DNA from: Strix aluco
Taxonomy: Eukaryota > Chordata > Aves > Strigiformes > Strigidae
Direction: 5' to 3'
DNA length: 64,000 nucleotides
Assembly: GCF_031877795.1 (NCBI RefSeq)
Contig: NC_133933.1
Span: 7,624,632-7,688,631, forward strand
This document shows, piece after piece, positions 25,401-37,822 of this stretch (positions within the stretch are counted from its first letter, which is position 1; each line of letters opens with the position of its first letter). A model generated the notes under the pieces. It searched no databases. It was not told where the DNA came from and saw only the letters and a list, made by a program, of their open reading frames with translations. Made by a program: the position numbers and the translations under genes.

Positions 25401-27769
25401 TCTGGGCAAAGAAACCAGCATCGTCACTGGTGAAAAGTAAATTGGATATTTAGAATCTTTTTCTCGGTGATAATCTAGCTTAGAAATATGGGATTGATTT
25501 TTGCAAATATTACCAATACTAGAATTATGCCTGCAGAATTGCTGGACTAGAGTAATGCATTATCACTTGTGGTACACAGCCCAGGATTCAACAAAAAAAG
25601 GAAAGGATAATTAAAGGTTTTGTCTCAGCATTTTCAAAGTTCGCTCCCCATTTCCCTGTTGGACTGAGCCCTAATTGAAACCTAATGCTGTCTCTCTTCA
25701 CCAAATGTGTAATTTTCCATTTGTTTCTCTTGGCTAACAGAAGTCCATCCAGTTTCAACAGTAATTTAGAAATAGAAAATGGCTCAAGTATTATTTTTAG
25801 CCAAAGGAAGTATTAACAATTATGCAATTAATTGGGGGTTGGTAGATGGAAGTTCAATACTCTTCTGTGACCAAGTCGAATAAGTTATATAAAGCCTTTT
25901 GTAGGGTTTAACAATTATAGGGCTTAATTCTTTCAGAATCTCGTATGCAGCACTCTTTTCTACTTAGGTGATTATTACTTGACCCAAATAGTTTCAGAAA
26001 CCTGATAGGAGGAACCAGACAGCCAACATGGAAGGCAATAAAATACGAAAGGGACAAAACCAGGCAAAGCACGACTGAAACATGGTTCCAAGTGATGGTT
26101 GTCCTCTGCATAGAGCCAAGTGTTTAGCTGAGTTCATGCTCCTGCCAAAACAGCCTTTCCTCCTTCCCCATTGAATGCCTGAGGGTTAGACAGGCCAGGG
26201 TGAAGGGACACCACCTTCAGCAGTAGGATAGCCCAGCTGCTCTTTATTCTGCGCTGAACTCCATGACTTGTGGGTGCACTGAGCAGGGCAGACATCCTGG
26301 GCTTTTCCAGGGGCACAGCACAGCAGCTCCAGGTTTTGGAGGGGGCTGGATGTGGGAGAAGTGCTAAGGCATTCAGCTCAAACAAGACAGCTGCCCCCTT
26401 GAATGTGTGCAGTGGCAAACTTTGGAAATCCAATTATGTTCCCTGCTTCAAACTTTGATGTCTGCATGGTTAAATTGAGATTACTTGGCTGGCTGTCAGG
26501 CATGTGTTTCTGCCTAGATTTGCTTTAGATTTTAGCACTCCCCAAGAAATCAGCATAGGAAAGGAGCAAAGGGATCCAGGAAGTCACAGGCTACCAGATT
26601 GCTCTGAGCAGATCAGCCTGGCAGATACAGCGGTAGCTGGAGGAGCCAGGAGAGCGAGGGCTTAGTGGGCTGTCCAGCTGGCACGCTGTCAGGGATGCAG
26701 GAACAGGCAGGCAGGCTCCAGAAAACCCTGGCAGTGCAAAAGATGAGCAGCAGTTCAGCGATGCCAAGGACTCACTGCCTCCAGCTGGCTTATGCCATGT
26801 AGCTGGACTGCTCATGCACAGGAGTGGTGGGGAGACCAGGGCAGAGCAGGGTCTCTGCGTAGGCTCCTGGAAGTCTTGAGAGCGCAGCCCAGTGCTCCCC
26901 ACCACGTCATGACAGCGGGCAAATGGTCCCACAGCTCTTCCACAGTCCATCCTTGCCTTGGTGTGCCCCAGCCTGGGAGCACAATGGCAATTTTGTGTTG
27001 CCTGCCTGGGCTGCAAACTATGCTTTCCGAGATAATTAGCAATCATTACTGAAGGATGCAGTTCTTAATTACAACACACGTAAGGATTTTCAAATAATTC
27101 AGTCCTGAAGAGAAAGAAACACTCTTTTCAGAGGAAAATACAGTCAAAATTAATAGGGGATGGAAACTGAGTCCTATTCATAAGTCAGTAGGACCCATGG
27201 CAAAGACTTTGATAAAGCTGTAGAATTTTTCACTTTTTCTGGAAAACCAACCTTTCTCTTACCATAGCAGGCACATAAATTGCTATTAAATTATATAGAA
27301 GGTGCTGAAACACTTCCGTTTTCTTAAGGGGAAGAATTACAAAATAGCTATCATATGTCACGCAGAAAGAAAGGTCCTTATAAAATAATATGTGTTACAG
27401 AAAGCAATTTCCAGTTCTGTAATTTTTCATATTTTTTTCAAATGTGCTTCATCTGCATTTTCTTCCTTAGAAATGAGACAGTCCATAAATACCAGCAAAC
27501 AATTTGGCTGTCCTTATCCTGAAACACTTTTCACTGTGCCTAAAAAAAACCAAACCACCTCCTCACAGTCAGGTGCTGCTTTTTTTTCCTTCTTATCCTG
27601 AGCCTGTCTGCCTGCTGGTGTCCTGATGCTGTTGTTGCCTAGTACTTGGCTTTTTAGGGCTGGAGTCCATTCTTTGTTTTCAGCTTGTACTGGTTGGAAA
27701 CTGTTAGTCCTGATCTGGGACTGAAGGACTAGGCCAAAGCCAAAGGGCATCAGGAACGTGCTGTTACGA

Positions 27770-28065
27770 CTTCACAGAAGGAGGAAGCAGAGGTATGTTC
27801 AGAGTGATGGTGTTTGTGTTCCCAAGTCACTGTCACACGGGATGGAGCCCGGCTGTCCTGGGGATGGCTGAGCACCCACCTGCCCATGGGGAATTCCTTG
27901 TTCTGCTTTACTTGTGTGTGCGGCTTTTGCTTTATTAAACTGTCTTTATCTCAGCCCACGAGTTTTCTCACTTTTACTCTTCTGATTCTGTCCCCCATCC
28001 CACCAGAGGAGAGCGAGCAAGCGGCTGTGTGGTGCTTAGCTGCCGGCTGGGATTAAACCATGACA
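27770..28065 (+). mobile_element. LTR fragment, 3' part
   Basis: Matches the 3' half of a related avian LTR: GTTCAGAGTGATGGTGTTTG, ACGGGATGGAGCCC, GGATGGCTGAGCACCCACCT, TATTAAACTGTCTTTATCTC (ATTAAA at 27934-27939), CCCACGAGTTTTCTCACTTT, and a terminal GGGATTAAACCATGACA. The last 60 bp resemble the end of the LTR at 54308-54908, but the upstream part differs, so it is a different subfamily. The 5' half is missing or too diverged to place. It is sense to PCSK2 in the 12-kb intron. Confidence 0.8.
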
Positions 28066-28091
28066 TCCTTCCATCCTTCCATCCATCTTTA
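28066..28091. repeat. CCTT/CCAT simple repeat
   Basis: TCCTTCCATCCTTCCATCCA pattern directly abutting the 3' end of the LTR fragment. Confidence 0.8.
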
Positions 28092-31000
28092 GCAACCCTG
28101 ATGGCCAGGCGGGAGGGGGTGAGCTAGGCTGTACCATGTTAGAGGCCCAGCTGTAATTCACACAGTCTCTTGCCAGCCTTGACGGGAGAGGTGAGGGAAT
28201 GTGGAAGAGATTTATTTGTCAAATACCACCCATTTTTATCTGGAGAGTGTGATCCAGCAATCAAAACCTTGAGAAACACCGGTTTAGGCACTAGCCCAGC
28301 AAGCATGATGAATGAACAGAGTAACAAGGAAAAAAAAAAAGAGTACAAGATATACCTGAAGTTACATAAAGTGAATTAGGCTCTGCAGTCCCCTGCCAAC
28401 TCACTTTTGCAAGGTAGTTCAGTAAAGACATTTTTCTGGGATTATGCTCTTTAGAAGATGAGAAAAGGGGTAAGAAAATTTCTCAGGGATATTTTTTGCT
28501 GGTAGCACAACATCCCACGAAGGACACTGGAAATAGAAAACCTGCTGTTTCTGCAAAGAGAGCTTCTCAGTAGCTGTCCATAACTTTCTAAGCATATAGC
28601 CTTGCCCAAGATTTAATTCTGATTTAGCCCAAGTTGAGAGGTGGGCCTCTTGGGCTAGTACTAAATGCATCAAGACCCATTTTCAGCTCGGAGTGAGATA
28701 TAGCTTCAGATGGCTCAGAAGTGTGGGTGCCATGCTGTGCATCGCTTTTGAGAAAAACAAGCAGGTTTCAAGAGGATTCTGGAGGAAAGATACTCTTTAA
28801 AATGTATCTTAATATTTTACTGGTCTTCTCTCTTCTTCCTGAATCTTCCTTCAGGCTCCCTCTGGTGTTTGCAGTGTGTATTACTACCACCTTCTCCAGT
28901 CCTCTTTTGGCCTGAATTTTACAGCAGCCTAAGTTGAGTGACACCACTGAAATTTTTTAGGTTCATACAAGGTTGAGATGCAGATAAGATCCTTCATTTC
29001 GCTTTAAATACCACACTTAGTTGACCCAACTGGGATTTTTCTGGTATAGACTACTACCAGCCAGAGAATTGAAAATTCACTTCACCTGAGGTCATATATT
29101 TCTGCCTGGTAAGTGAAACGATGCCTGAGGACAGCCACCAAACAGTGTGCCTGTGCAAACTATCCAGGTGCTGCAGGTCTGGCTGTGGGAAATGTAAGCA
29201 GCAAGTCGTAAGCATCACTGCAAATAATGCACTTGGGCTGCTATCAGTTTATTCCAGTAGTGTTTGCTTCTCTTTCCAGTCCTGGCTAAGAAGGAAAGGC
29301 AATTGAAATTAGAGTATTAAGAGATGAATTATGGATTTTAACACTAAACCACACTTGTGGATGTGATTCTCACAGAAGCGATATCCTGAGGCCGTTCTCA
29401 CCTTAAGAGTAATTACATGCAGAAACCTGTCCCCAGGAGCACTCAGCAGTCTAACTCCACCCACAAACTCAAGCCCAAATTTAATTTACTCTGTGGATTC
29501 CCCCCGCTCCCCACCAACAATCTGTTATATCTGTTATATCTGTTTTCTGCCATTCTGCCACAAATCCTGCCTGTGGGTTGAAATACTTCACAGCAATACC
29601 CAGTTTTGGCAGTGTGAAACAATTTGCCAAGCAGGGCTAAGTCTGCTTCCCCATGCTGAACGCTGCAGAGGCTAACTTCCAGGCACCAAGCTACTTTTGT
29701 GAATTTATCACATGAAAATTAAGTGTTTCCTCTCCCTTTAAAATGGCTGGAAGAAAAAGGTTGTTTAAGAACAGATCCGTACGTGCCAAACATCCTATTC
29801 CTGGCACCAGCAGCCACCTACTCTCCATGTTGGGCAGCAGCCTGCCTTTTTGGGACAGAGAGAGATGAGCTGGAGCTGCCACAGAGGCTGTCCAAAGGAG
29901 GCAGATGGTGGCAAGGTGGTGTGATGGTGTATCTGGGCACGGTGGCAAGCTTGGGATGTAGCCTCTGAAGTGGGTCCAAAGCCCAGGTTTGGGTTAACGG
30001 CAGTCAGAGCACAAGGTGGGATATGGAAAAAGTCAAAGGGAAAAAAGGCGTAACTGTTCTTGTTGTGCTGATCTGTTGGGGTTTTTTTTTAATAATTTAC
30101 TGGAATTATTTTGTTCTTCAAGTATATGTTTTTGCAACAGTATCCTCCTCCCTTAAAACTCAAATGATTGATCTCAGATCTTTGTGGGAGTTCTTAGGCT
30201 GATTTCAATAAGCTTCTTCATAGTCATCATCTTTATTATGAAAATCTATGTCCTGAGATGTTATATACCCCAGTGGCAGCAAACCTGCTGTGCAATTCAG
30301 TGGATTATAATGCAACTCACTAACATGCTTGAAATAATGAGGTTGCTCTGTTCAGTGGGGCATGGTGAAAAATAGAAGCTACTGCTGGGAGCTCAGATTT
30401 AATTTAAATCCCTGGCAGAAAAGGTTCCCTATTAAAATACCATTGCAGGTTGCTATGTTTGTATATCCTTTAACTTCCATTTCAGGCTGGACAGTGAAGA
30501 GACCGGAAGATAAATTTTTTTATCTTCTGCCCAATGCATAGAAACACTATGTTAACTTGAGGCCTTGCACTCTTCTGGTGCTGTTAGAAGTAAATGTTGG
30601 ATTACTTGGGACTAAACATGGAGAGAAATGGTGGCTGTGCTGGAATCAGGGGAGATCTGAGCTTTGGGTTCAGTAGCACTGATCTTTCCCTGAGAATCAG
30701 GGTTGTCAGGTCTAACCCTTTTCCAGGCAGCCCCTACCTTTTTCTTAGTATGGGATGAGAAGTTGCTGAGTTGATCCCTTCCCACTCCTTGCCTATCTGG
30801 AAGTTGGGGACTCTATACGGATTTCTTTCCTTTAACTAATGGGAAGCCTTTATACTGCCCTTCAGCTTCAGTCTCTCCCATCCATCTCTCACCTTCTCAG
30901 TGTAATTGGTAGACCATCTTCCTGTAGATGATTTATATGGTCTCATAACTTCACTTTCTGCTTAGTAGTAGAAGCTGGTTTGTCAGAAGAACAGCTCTGA

Positions 31001-31474
31001 GTCAGTGATACCTTTGGAGAAAAATCTATTGAGAGAAAAAGGTGCTAGTTTTAACAGAATTTTTTAGCCATTGCTGAACCTAATTAGATCTTACAAACCC
31101 AGCATGTGAGATGACCTATATCCCTTTTAAAAGAACGCTTTCCTCATAGCACTTAGACCTTGACATAAATGCTAATGAATCCATGAAGTGTCTTAGCATC
31201 TGGCACAGGAGCCTTCAGGGCATCAAACAAAACAGGAAATAAATGGAAGTGCTCTGTGTACATAAGGTTGCAGAACTGGCTATGGCGGCCAGTTAACTGG
31301 ATTTAATAACCTGCAGAAGTCCATGTTATTTCAGCTTAAGGTTGATGTATATTTTGTTTGGACCAGTTTTCTTCTTTATAGATGCTTAGCTTTACAATTA
31401 GATGTGCAGTTTAAAGTAGTTGCTGTCTCCTGTTTGCAGTTTAACCCAAGAGGGTCGATTTTCCCCTTTCACAG

Positions 31475-31690
31475 GGCCGGGGAGGCAAAGGAAGCATCTA
31501 TGTCTGGGCCTCTGGAGATGGGGGCAGCTACGATGACTGTAACTGCGATGGTTACGCATCAAGCATGTGGACAATTTCCATCAATTCTGCTATAAATGAT
31601 GGACGGACAGCTCTGTATGATGAAAGCTGCTCTTCAACCTTAGCCTCCACCTTTAGTAATGGGAGGAAGAGAAATCCGGAGGCTGGTGTG
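31475..31690 (+). CDS. PCSK2: PCSK2 exon 9: PC2-specific oxyanion-hole Asp
   Basis: 216 nt, 72 whole codons, residues 296-367, starting GRGGKGSIYVWASGDGGSYD and ending KRNPEAGV. The residue of the oxyanion hole is Asp310 (GAT at 31517-31519) within WASGDGG. All other mammalian convertases have Asn there, so this alone identifies the gene as PC2 rather than furin or PC1/3. The cysteine pair in DDCNCDGY is kept. The acceptor is CCCCTTTCACAG and the donor GTG|GTGAGT. The peptide appears identical to human. Confidence 0.98.
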
Positions 31691-32951
31691 GTGAGTCCAG
31701 ATATTATTGTGCTGTTGCTGCTGTCTTTGTGCACTCCCATGACCTATTACAACTCTGTCTGCATTGGAGCAGCAGATGGTTCTTTGTTGAGATGGGTATT
31801 TTTTCATCTGCAGTACATGATGGTGCCAGAACTGTCAACTGAGATGTGGGATTAATATTGAGAACAGCGATGATCTTCCATCTCATAGAGCTTCATACAG
31901 TTGGTGCTTTCCTTTATCAGAAACTGGATTTAGAAGTTCAATTGCACTCTTTCCAGGGGACAGTGTGACAAAAGGTCTCTAAAAATTTAAATGAAAAGTG
32001 TCAACATCTGAGATCATACTTACTTGTACGGGCAGAGCAGTCATGACTTCTGCTGTGCTACAAGCTGCACAGAGCAGAAAGACATTGTCACCCACAGAGG
32101 AAATACGGGGGTTCAGATCACCCTCAGTCTCCTATTGAGCAGTGCAGAGCATCGTACTCAAGGCCAGGGCCATACCTACAACTGGAAAACAGGCAGTTTC
32201 TGTTCAAGTGTAATTGGGATTCTCTTCCACTGTACTGATCACTGCTCTTCAGCACTTTCAGACTAGCCAGGACATAGTCTAATTCACAGAGTGGAAAATT
32301 AAGGTGTGGTAACTCAAGGTTGATTTTTGCCGAAGGCCATGACACATTTTCCATGGCCCTGTTTCAAACCCCAAGGATGCATTGTGTAATCCTAAATGCC
32401 CACATTCAGTAGCAGATGGAAAAATACTGGTTTCCGCCTTGATATCAGACAAGATGATCTGTGGCACCTTTGTAATTATCACCATAAAATATATTTCTAA
32501 GGTTTGCTTCTGGTCTCTTCTAGTGACTAATCTGCATAGAAGATAGCAGCCTGGTACTGCTGTTGGTTCTGGAGTTGCACAAATGTTAGAAAGCCCAATA
32601 CTGTTAACAATTCTAGTTTCAAATCCTTCTGATAACCACAAGGGAATTTAAGGCCTTTAGTTAAACTGTGTTTATAGGAAATAAATGCCATCTATATAAG
32701 TTCTAAGTGGTAGTGAACACTGTTTTACTATATCATGATTTATTCTTGCATTCACACCTTCTGTAACTATGTCTCACTGTGTCTTTAAATTGATACACTA
32801 TTCTAAAGGGGAAAACAGGTCCTAGGAACAAACACACAATTACTCTAAAGAGCAAGGGCACAAACTCCACTTTCTCTTTTTCTTCTGAGTCTGTAGCTGC
32901 AAGGAAAATGGACTAGCTGGTTTCATTAATTGTGTCTTAATATTATTGCAG
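31691..32951 (+). other. PCSK2: PCSK2 intron
   Basis: 1.26 kb between the oxyanion-Asp exon and the catalytic-Ser exon. No repeat or other feature is recognised. Confidence 0.85.
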
Positions 32952-33052
32952 GCTACAACGGATTTGTATGGCAACTGCACCCTGCGTCACTCAGGAACAT
33001 CTGCAGCTGCCCCTGAAGCAGCCGGAGTGTTTGCCTTGGCCCTGGAGGCTAA
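32952..33052 (+). CDS. PCSK2: PCSK2 exon 10: catalytic serine
   Basis: 101 nt encoding residues 368-400 plus two bases of Asn401. The peptide ATTDLYGNCTLRHSGTSAAA contains the nucleophile Ser384 (TCT at 33000-33002) in the GTSAAAPEAAG signature and an N-glycosylation sequon NCT at residue 375. The acceptor is TATTATTGCAG and the donor GCTAA|GTATGC. The reading frame stays open for about 34 codons into the intron before a stop at 33153-33155. I treat that as chance rather than an alternative end, because it would remove the whole P domain. Confidence 0.97.
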
Positions 33053-35638
33053 GTATGCTGTTGAGAAATTCCTTGTGAGCTCTAGAGAGGAGAGGGCCTG
33101 TGGTTTGTTTAATGTTGTTCATCATATAAGTTGGCTGTCTGTGGCAAGGGGCTAGAACGAGCAGCAAACAAGCTGCCTGCTACAGTAGTGACATGGATGG
33201 TAACCTGCAGATGGAGCGGGAGTCTTGCTGAAGCCATACAGCAGATACATTTTGGCTGACTCGCTCTCTCTGTGTCCTCTCCATCCACTGCTTCCAGGAG
33301 TCTTCTCCAGCACTGTTTGGAGGGAGAGATTATTTCAGTTCTCCACATAGCCAGTATGGAATGCCCAGCCTCCAAAAACATAAGAACAAACCTCAGACAG
33401 GAGTTCATCTTGTGCCACGTGCTGTCTGCAATGACAGACACTTAGGGGCGAGTACAACAAACAGGGATTAAGAGAGATCTTTCAACAACAGTTTTGGCAA
33501 TCAGTGGTTTGGAGAGAGGGCAGTCAGCCTATCCTGTTTGATAGCCACAGGCAGATTTGTCTTCCTTGAATTTGTCTAACTCTTCTTCAACTTGTCTGTA
33601 TTTGGCACCTGTATCGTCCAGTGGCAGTCAGGTCCACAGTAATAAGTTTTTGGCGATGGTGGTAGGGAATGTTTCCTTTGTTTTTTCTTAACCCATTGCT
33701 GGTAACTTGCTTCTGTGCTCCATAATTGCTCTGTTATGTGAAAGAATAAATATCTATTGTCTGTTTACCATCTCCTTGCTATTCATGACATTGGAGACCT
33801 TTTGTATATCTTGCTTCATTTTCTTCTTCTCTAATGCTTAGGAAAAGTTTTCCTTACAATAACCTATACCATCTTTTCACTTGGTGTTAAATGGTTTTAT
33901 GAAGTGAGCCAACATTTACTCAAGTATACAGCTTCAGTTGCTGTAACCTCGGCATGAAGTGAGTGCTATGTACATGGTTTTCTTCAACAGTATGCAGAAG
34001 AATGAAGAGGAGACAAAGTTTCTGTCATTAGCAGAGCAATGGTTGTTGTGCTCAGAGCATGACTTGGGGCAAGTCTCATTTTTCAGGTTTTATACACGTA
34101 AAACATACATGCCAAGTGTTTTAACTTTGGATGATCAGTCCTTCTACTATCAAATCCATTCAGTGGGACAGCCATGATGTAGTAAATAATTATGGCCAGA
34201 AAAATGTAAGGATTTCATGAATTTTCTGACCACTGCATGTTTAACCTGGACTACAACCTTAATATGTCAGTAATAATTACCATTCCTCTTCATTTGGGCT
34301 ATCCATGGAGACTGGAATTACTCTTACCAAACTATCATGAGTAGAAATGAAATGAGACTAATGTCCCTGGTTTGCCATTGGGTTTCTAGCCTTTGCTGAG
34401 AAGAAAGATGTGGGTGGAGAGGAGACAGAAAGAACTGTCAGTGCTTCCTGTCTCCTTCCAGACTGGCTGTATTAAACCTCTGTTTTACTGTGCAGAACTA
34501 CTCTGGATGAGTTACGCTAGCCTTCACAGGAATGGCTAACCATTTCCCATGCAGACTACTACTGCCTGCACTATGTCTCTCAGCTCACGTACAACATATG
34601 CCTGACGTGTCTCTAAAACCAGACCAATCTGTGAAATGGAAAGTACAGTTTTAAGATATGTAGCAACTCTTAAAAGGTTTTAGTAAGAGTGATACGAGTG
34701 ATATCTTGTGTCACCTTGGGAAAAATGACAGTAATTGGCTGTTCTGCTGTACATTCAGCATGGACACATGCTTATTACTTGGGGCACAGAAAGCTGAAAA
34801 GCGGATCCTTTTAGGTTGATGGCTTGAATCAGACATATTGTAATGTTGAAAGAGTTCATCATAAAACAACTGGAATAGCTTTAGTTATGTAGAATTAGAA
34901 TGTCAGTTCTAAAGCTTCCAGAATAATAACTTACAAGTGCCCTTCCTGTCATCGTAATCACTGCAAATCTAGGAAGACAAGAGCTGATGATGAAAAATGA
35001 TCATCGAATCTAGATAAATGTGACTTTACTGCATTCTTCCATGCTAGTATATCACGGGTGATAAACCTCTACCATACCTTATAATACAAACCTACAGCCC
35101 ATACATCCATATGCCCAGACTACCAAAATTACTAAGACCTTGATTGTTACAGCTCATCAGCTTCATCAGATCAGGGCTTCTCTGGGTGAACCTTGGAAAG
35201 GCCAAGGGAAAAGCAGGAGGAGCAGGCAAGGAAAAGAAAGCAAGATTTAAGAGGAAAGCTAGGTGAAATTCTGTCATCATCCTTTTCTTTCTGTATTCTT
35301 TTCAGGATCTGGTATGATATCCTACTCATTTTATTAGCTTAAAAGTTGCGTGGTGGATCTATAATGTGTAGTTGAAAGCAGTTGTTTTTAAAAACAGGGA
35401 AACAATCAGAAATGGTTTTGCAATTTTGGGGAATGTATTTTGGGGAAGTACTATACAATTAAATCCTATTTTTGTTCCCACTGAAATCAACAAAAGCTTT
35501 GCTATTGATATGTGTATAGATACAATTTCTGTGTGACTCATAGAAGCAAATTTTACCAAAAGGCTTACTCAAACACGCTTTCTTTAATATCTGCTTGGAA
35601 ATACTGTACTGTTTGTTTTCCGTGTTGCTCTTGCACAG
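33053..35638 (+). other. PCSK2: PCSK2 intron
   Basis: 2.6 kb, AT-rich. I see no named repeat, RNA gene or coding segment. Confidence 0.85.
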
Positions 35639-35866
35639 CTTGGATCTCACATGGAGAGACATGCAGCATCTGACAGTGCTCACCTCAAAGAGGAACCAGC
35701 TTCACGATGAGGTTCATCAATGGCGTAGAAATGGCGTTGGGCTGGAATTCAACCATTTGTTTGGCTATGGTGTCCTAGATGCAGGAGCAATGGTTAAGAT
35801 GGCGAAAGACTGGAAGACTGTTCCCGAAAGATTCCATTGTGTTGGAGGGTCAATACAGGAACCTGA
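35639..35866 (+). CDS. PCSK2: PCSK2 exon 11: end of catalytic domain, start of P domain
   Basis: 228 nt. The first base completes Asn401, residues 402-476 follow, and two bases are carried into Glu477. It starts LDLTWRDMQHLTVLTSKRNQ and includes FNHLFGYGVLDAGAMVKMAK, the junction between the subtilisin-like domain and the P (Homo B) domain, and ends FHCVGGSIQEPE. Differences from human are Asp for Gly at residue 403 and Ile-Gln-Glu for Val-Gln-Asp near the end. The acceptor is GCTCTTGCACAG and the donor CCTGA|GTAAGT. Confidence 0.97.
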
Positions 35867-36945
35867 GTAAGTGAATGGGTCTAGCATATGTGTTTGGCTT
35901 CTTCTAGGTATTTAGGAAACCACAAGCGTACAAATACGTTGACAAAGACATAGATAATCAAAGAAACATAATGAAATTTTTTTTCTAAGAAAGCCCAACA
36001 TTACCAGTAGCATTCCAGATATTTCAATAAGTTGATAAAATAAACTACATGATCCTTCAATTCCTGGTTTGCTGGAGGAGTGCATTCTGCAGCTCATCTG
36101 CGTGATCATTGCTAGTGCCAGTAGTGTTAACAGCAACATCCATTTCTTCTGGGTACTTACAGGTATGTTTGTGCCAAAGTTTCTGCGAATAAAGAGCCTG
36201 TGCACAAGTAAAAATCTGGGAAGCTGGCACTGTAAATTACATAAACTGCTGCCACATGAAATATCTGTCAGCCAGGTCATATCTCGTTGTGACATATTCT
36301 AGCAGACAATTTTATCTCCAGAAGACTGGAACAATAATCTACAGGTACCAGTGATTCAGTTTGAACACTACAGCATTTAATTGTGTTCGGTTTATGTTCT
36401 TCAAATCTCTAATTGCAAGCTAGGTAGTCAAATTATTTTCTGATTTACCTTCATGTGCTAAACTGAATGAGTCAACAAGTGAATGAATTAATACTAATTG
36501 ACTGCAACAGCTATAGTTCAATTTAATTATTTGAAATGCTAACCTAATAATAGCCAATTTTTGTCTATACCATTTGAAATTTAACTTTTCAGTGCCATTT
36601 TTGAAGGCATCATTTATTCTGTTGGAAAAATAAAAGCAAACCAGTATGTCACCCTGGCATATAGCTCAGCCAAGCAAAGAATCAAAGTTTGTTCCCAGCC
36701 TTCCAGATGGGTTTGTATTTGCAGGATCCAAGGTTCTAACAGCTGAGATCTGAGTTTTAATTTATCTGGCCTACACATGCTCACAACTAGGAAGCAAATG
36801 AGAGAGTGCTGGAGCTAACTTTGAGCTATCTTAAGTTTATTCATAATTTAAATGCAGACAAATAATCTCATTTATCTTAGTACAGTCCCATTTATTGAAA
36901 TGGGGATCATTCCTAGAGGAAGAGAGAAAATCTCTCTCTGTAGGC

Positions 36946-37110
36946 TTGACAGAGACGTTGTGGCTGCCCCCTCCCTGGCAGTGTTCAAGGCCAGGTTGGA
37001 CGGGGCTTTGGGCAACCTGGGCTAGTGAAGGGTGTTCCTGCCTGTGGCAGGGGGGTTGGGACTGGATGGTCTTTGAGGTCCCAACTCAAACCGTTCTGTG
37101 ATTTTATGAT
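36946..37110 (+). mobile_element. CR1 LINE 3' end, forward orientation
   Basis: Short 3' fragment containing GTGGCTGCCCCCTCCCTGGC, TTCAAGGCCAGGTTGGACGG, GGCAACCTGGGCTAGTGAAG, GGATGGTCTTTGAGGTCCC, and a degenerate 3' end TTCTGTGATTTTATGATT. It is about 165 bp, strongly 5'-truncated, and sits in a PCSK2 intron in the sense direction. Confidence 0.92.
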
Positions 37111-37740
37111 TGGCTCCATGCATTAGACAGTGTGGAGCCAGAGGTATTCTGGCAACAGACTGAGTCAGAGTCAGGTGAGTGCTATGCACTAGTATTGTCT
37201 CCTTCTGCCTTTGTTTTTCTGTCCCGTTTCTGCTGTTGAGTGGATAGAAAAGCATGGGGGATGGTGCATTTCCTCCAGCCCAGGGATCTGGAAGTGCAGT
37301 AAAGCTTCCCTATAGCTCTCGTTGCCCAACAAGCTCCAGAGTTGAAAAATACACTGCCTTGTATGGTGGTGTCTTTTGAGAGCAGCGCCCAGAACAGGCT
37401 TTGTGCTTACAGCATGCAGATTTATAAAATTCCACCAAGTCAGTCACCACCTAAGCCTCCTAACTCCACTGCAATGTAATCTCGGTGTGCGGTCTGTATG
37501 GGTGCCCCCTATAATTACCCCAGGACTGCTGTAATATTTATGTCCCCTAATTAAAATGTCACTGACAGGAGATAATAAGCATCATGACTTGCAACATCTG
37601 CATTTTTTGAATTACACTGTAATTAAAACCAGTGAAGTCCCAGCATCTCCAGAGATCCCTTGGAAATGAAAACTACACTGCACATCTGCCATGGATAATT
37701 GGGTTTGTTTTCTAGTTTGGCCTTGCTGGAGCAGCGTTTT

Positions 37741-37822
37741 CTATGTATATTCTCTATATATATTTATATAAGTATAGATATTTATGTGTATATATGTAAT
37801 AGATATTCAATATATATTTAGG
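37741..37822. repeat. AT-rich (TATA/TATG) microsatellite-like tract
   Basis: Degenerate TATA/TATG alternation over about 80 bp in a PCSK2 intron. Confidence 0.75.

Larger units (their letters stand above)
19408..31474 (+). other. PCSK2: PCSK2 intron, 12 kb
   Basis: The longest complete intron in the window. It contains an AAAC/AACC low-complexity patch near 20065-20090, a GC-rich patch with stacked open frames at about 26590-27050, and the 3' part of an LTR at about 27770-28065 followed by a short CCTT/CCAT simple repeat to about 28090. The first 8 kb shows no recognisable interspersed repeat. Confidence 0.85.

Noticed and set aside
26591..27052. Stacked open frames (up to 151 codons) in a GC-rich part of the 12-kb PCSK2 intron
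   Set aside because: Frames overlap on both strands, show no protein similarity I recognise, and have no splice or promoter context. GC-rich DNA gives few stops by chance.
32946..33155. Read-through of the catalytic-Ser exon into the intron as an alternative PC2 C terminus
   Set aside because: The donor is good, and the extension lacks the P domain required for folding and activity. Thirty-odd open codons are expected by chance.
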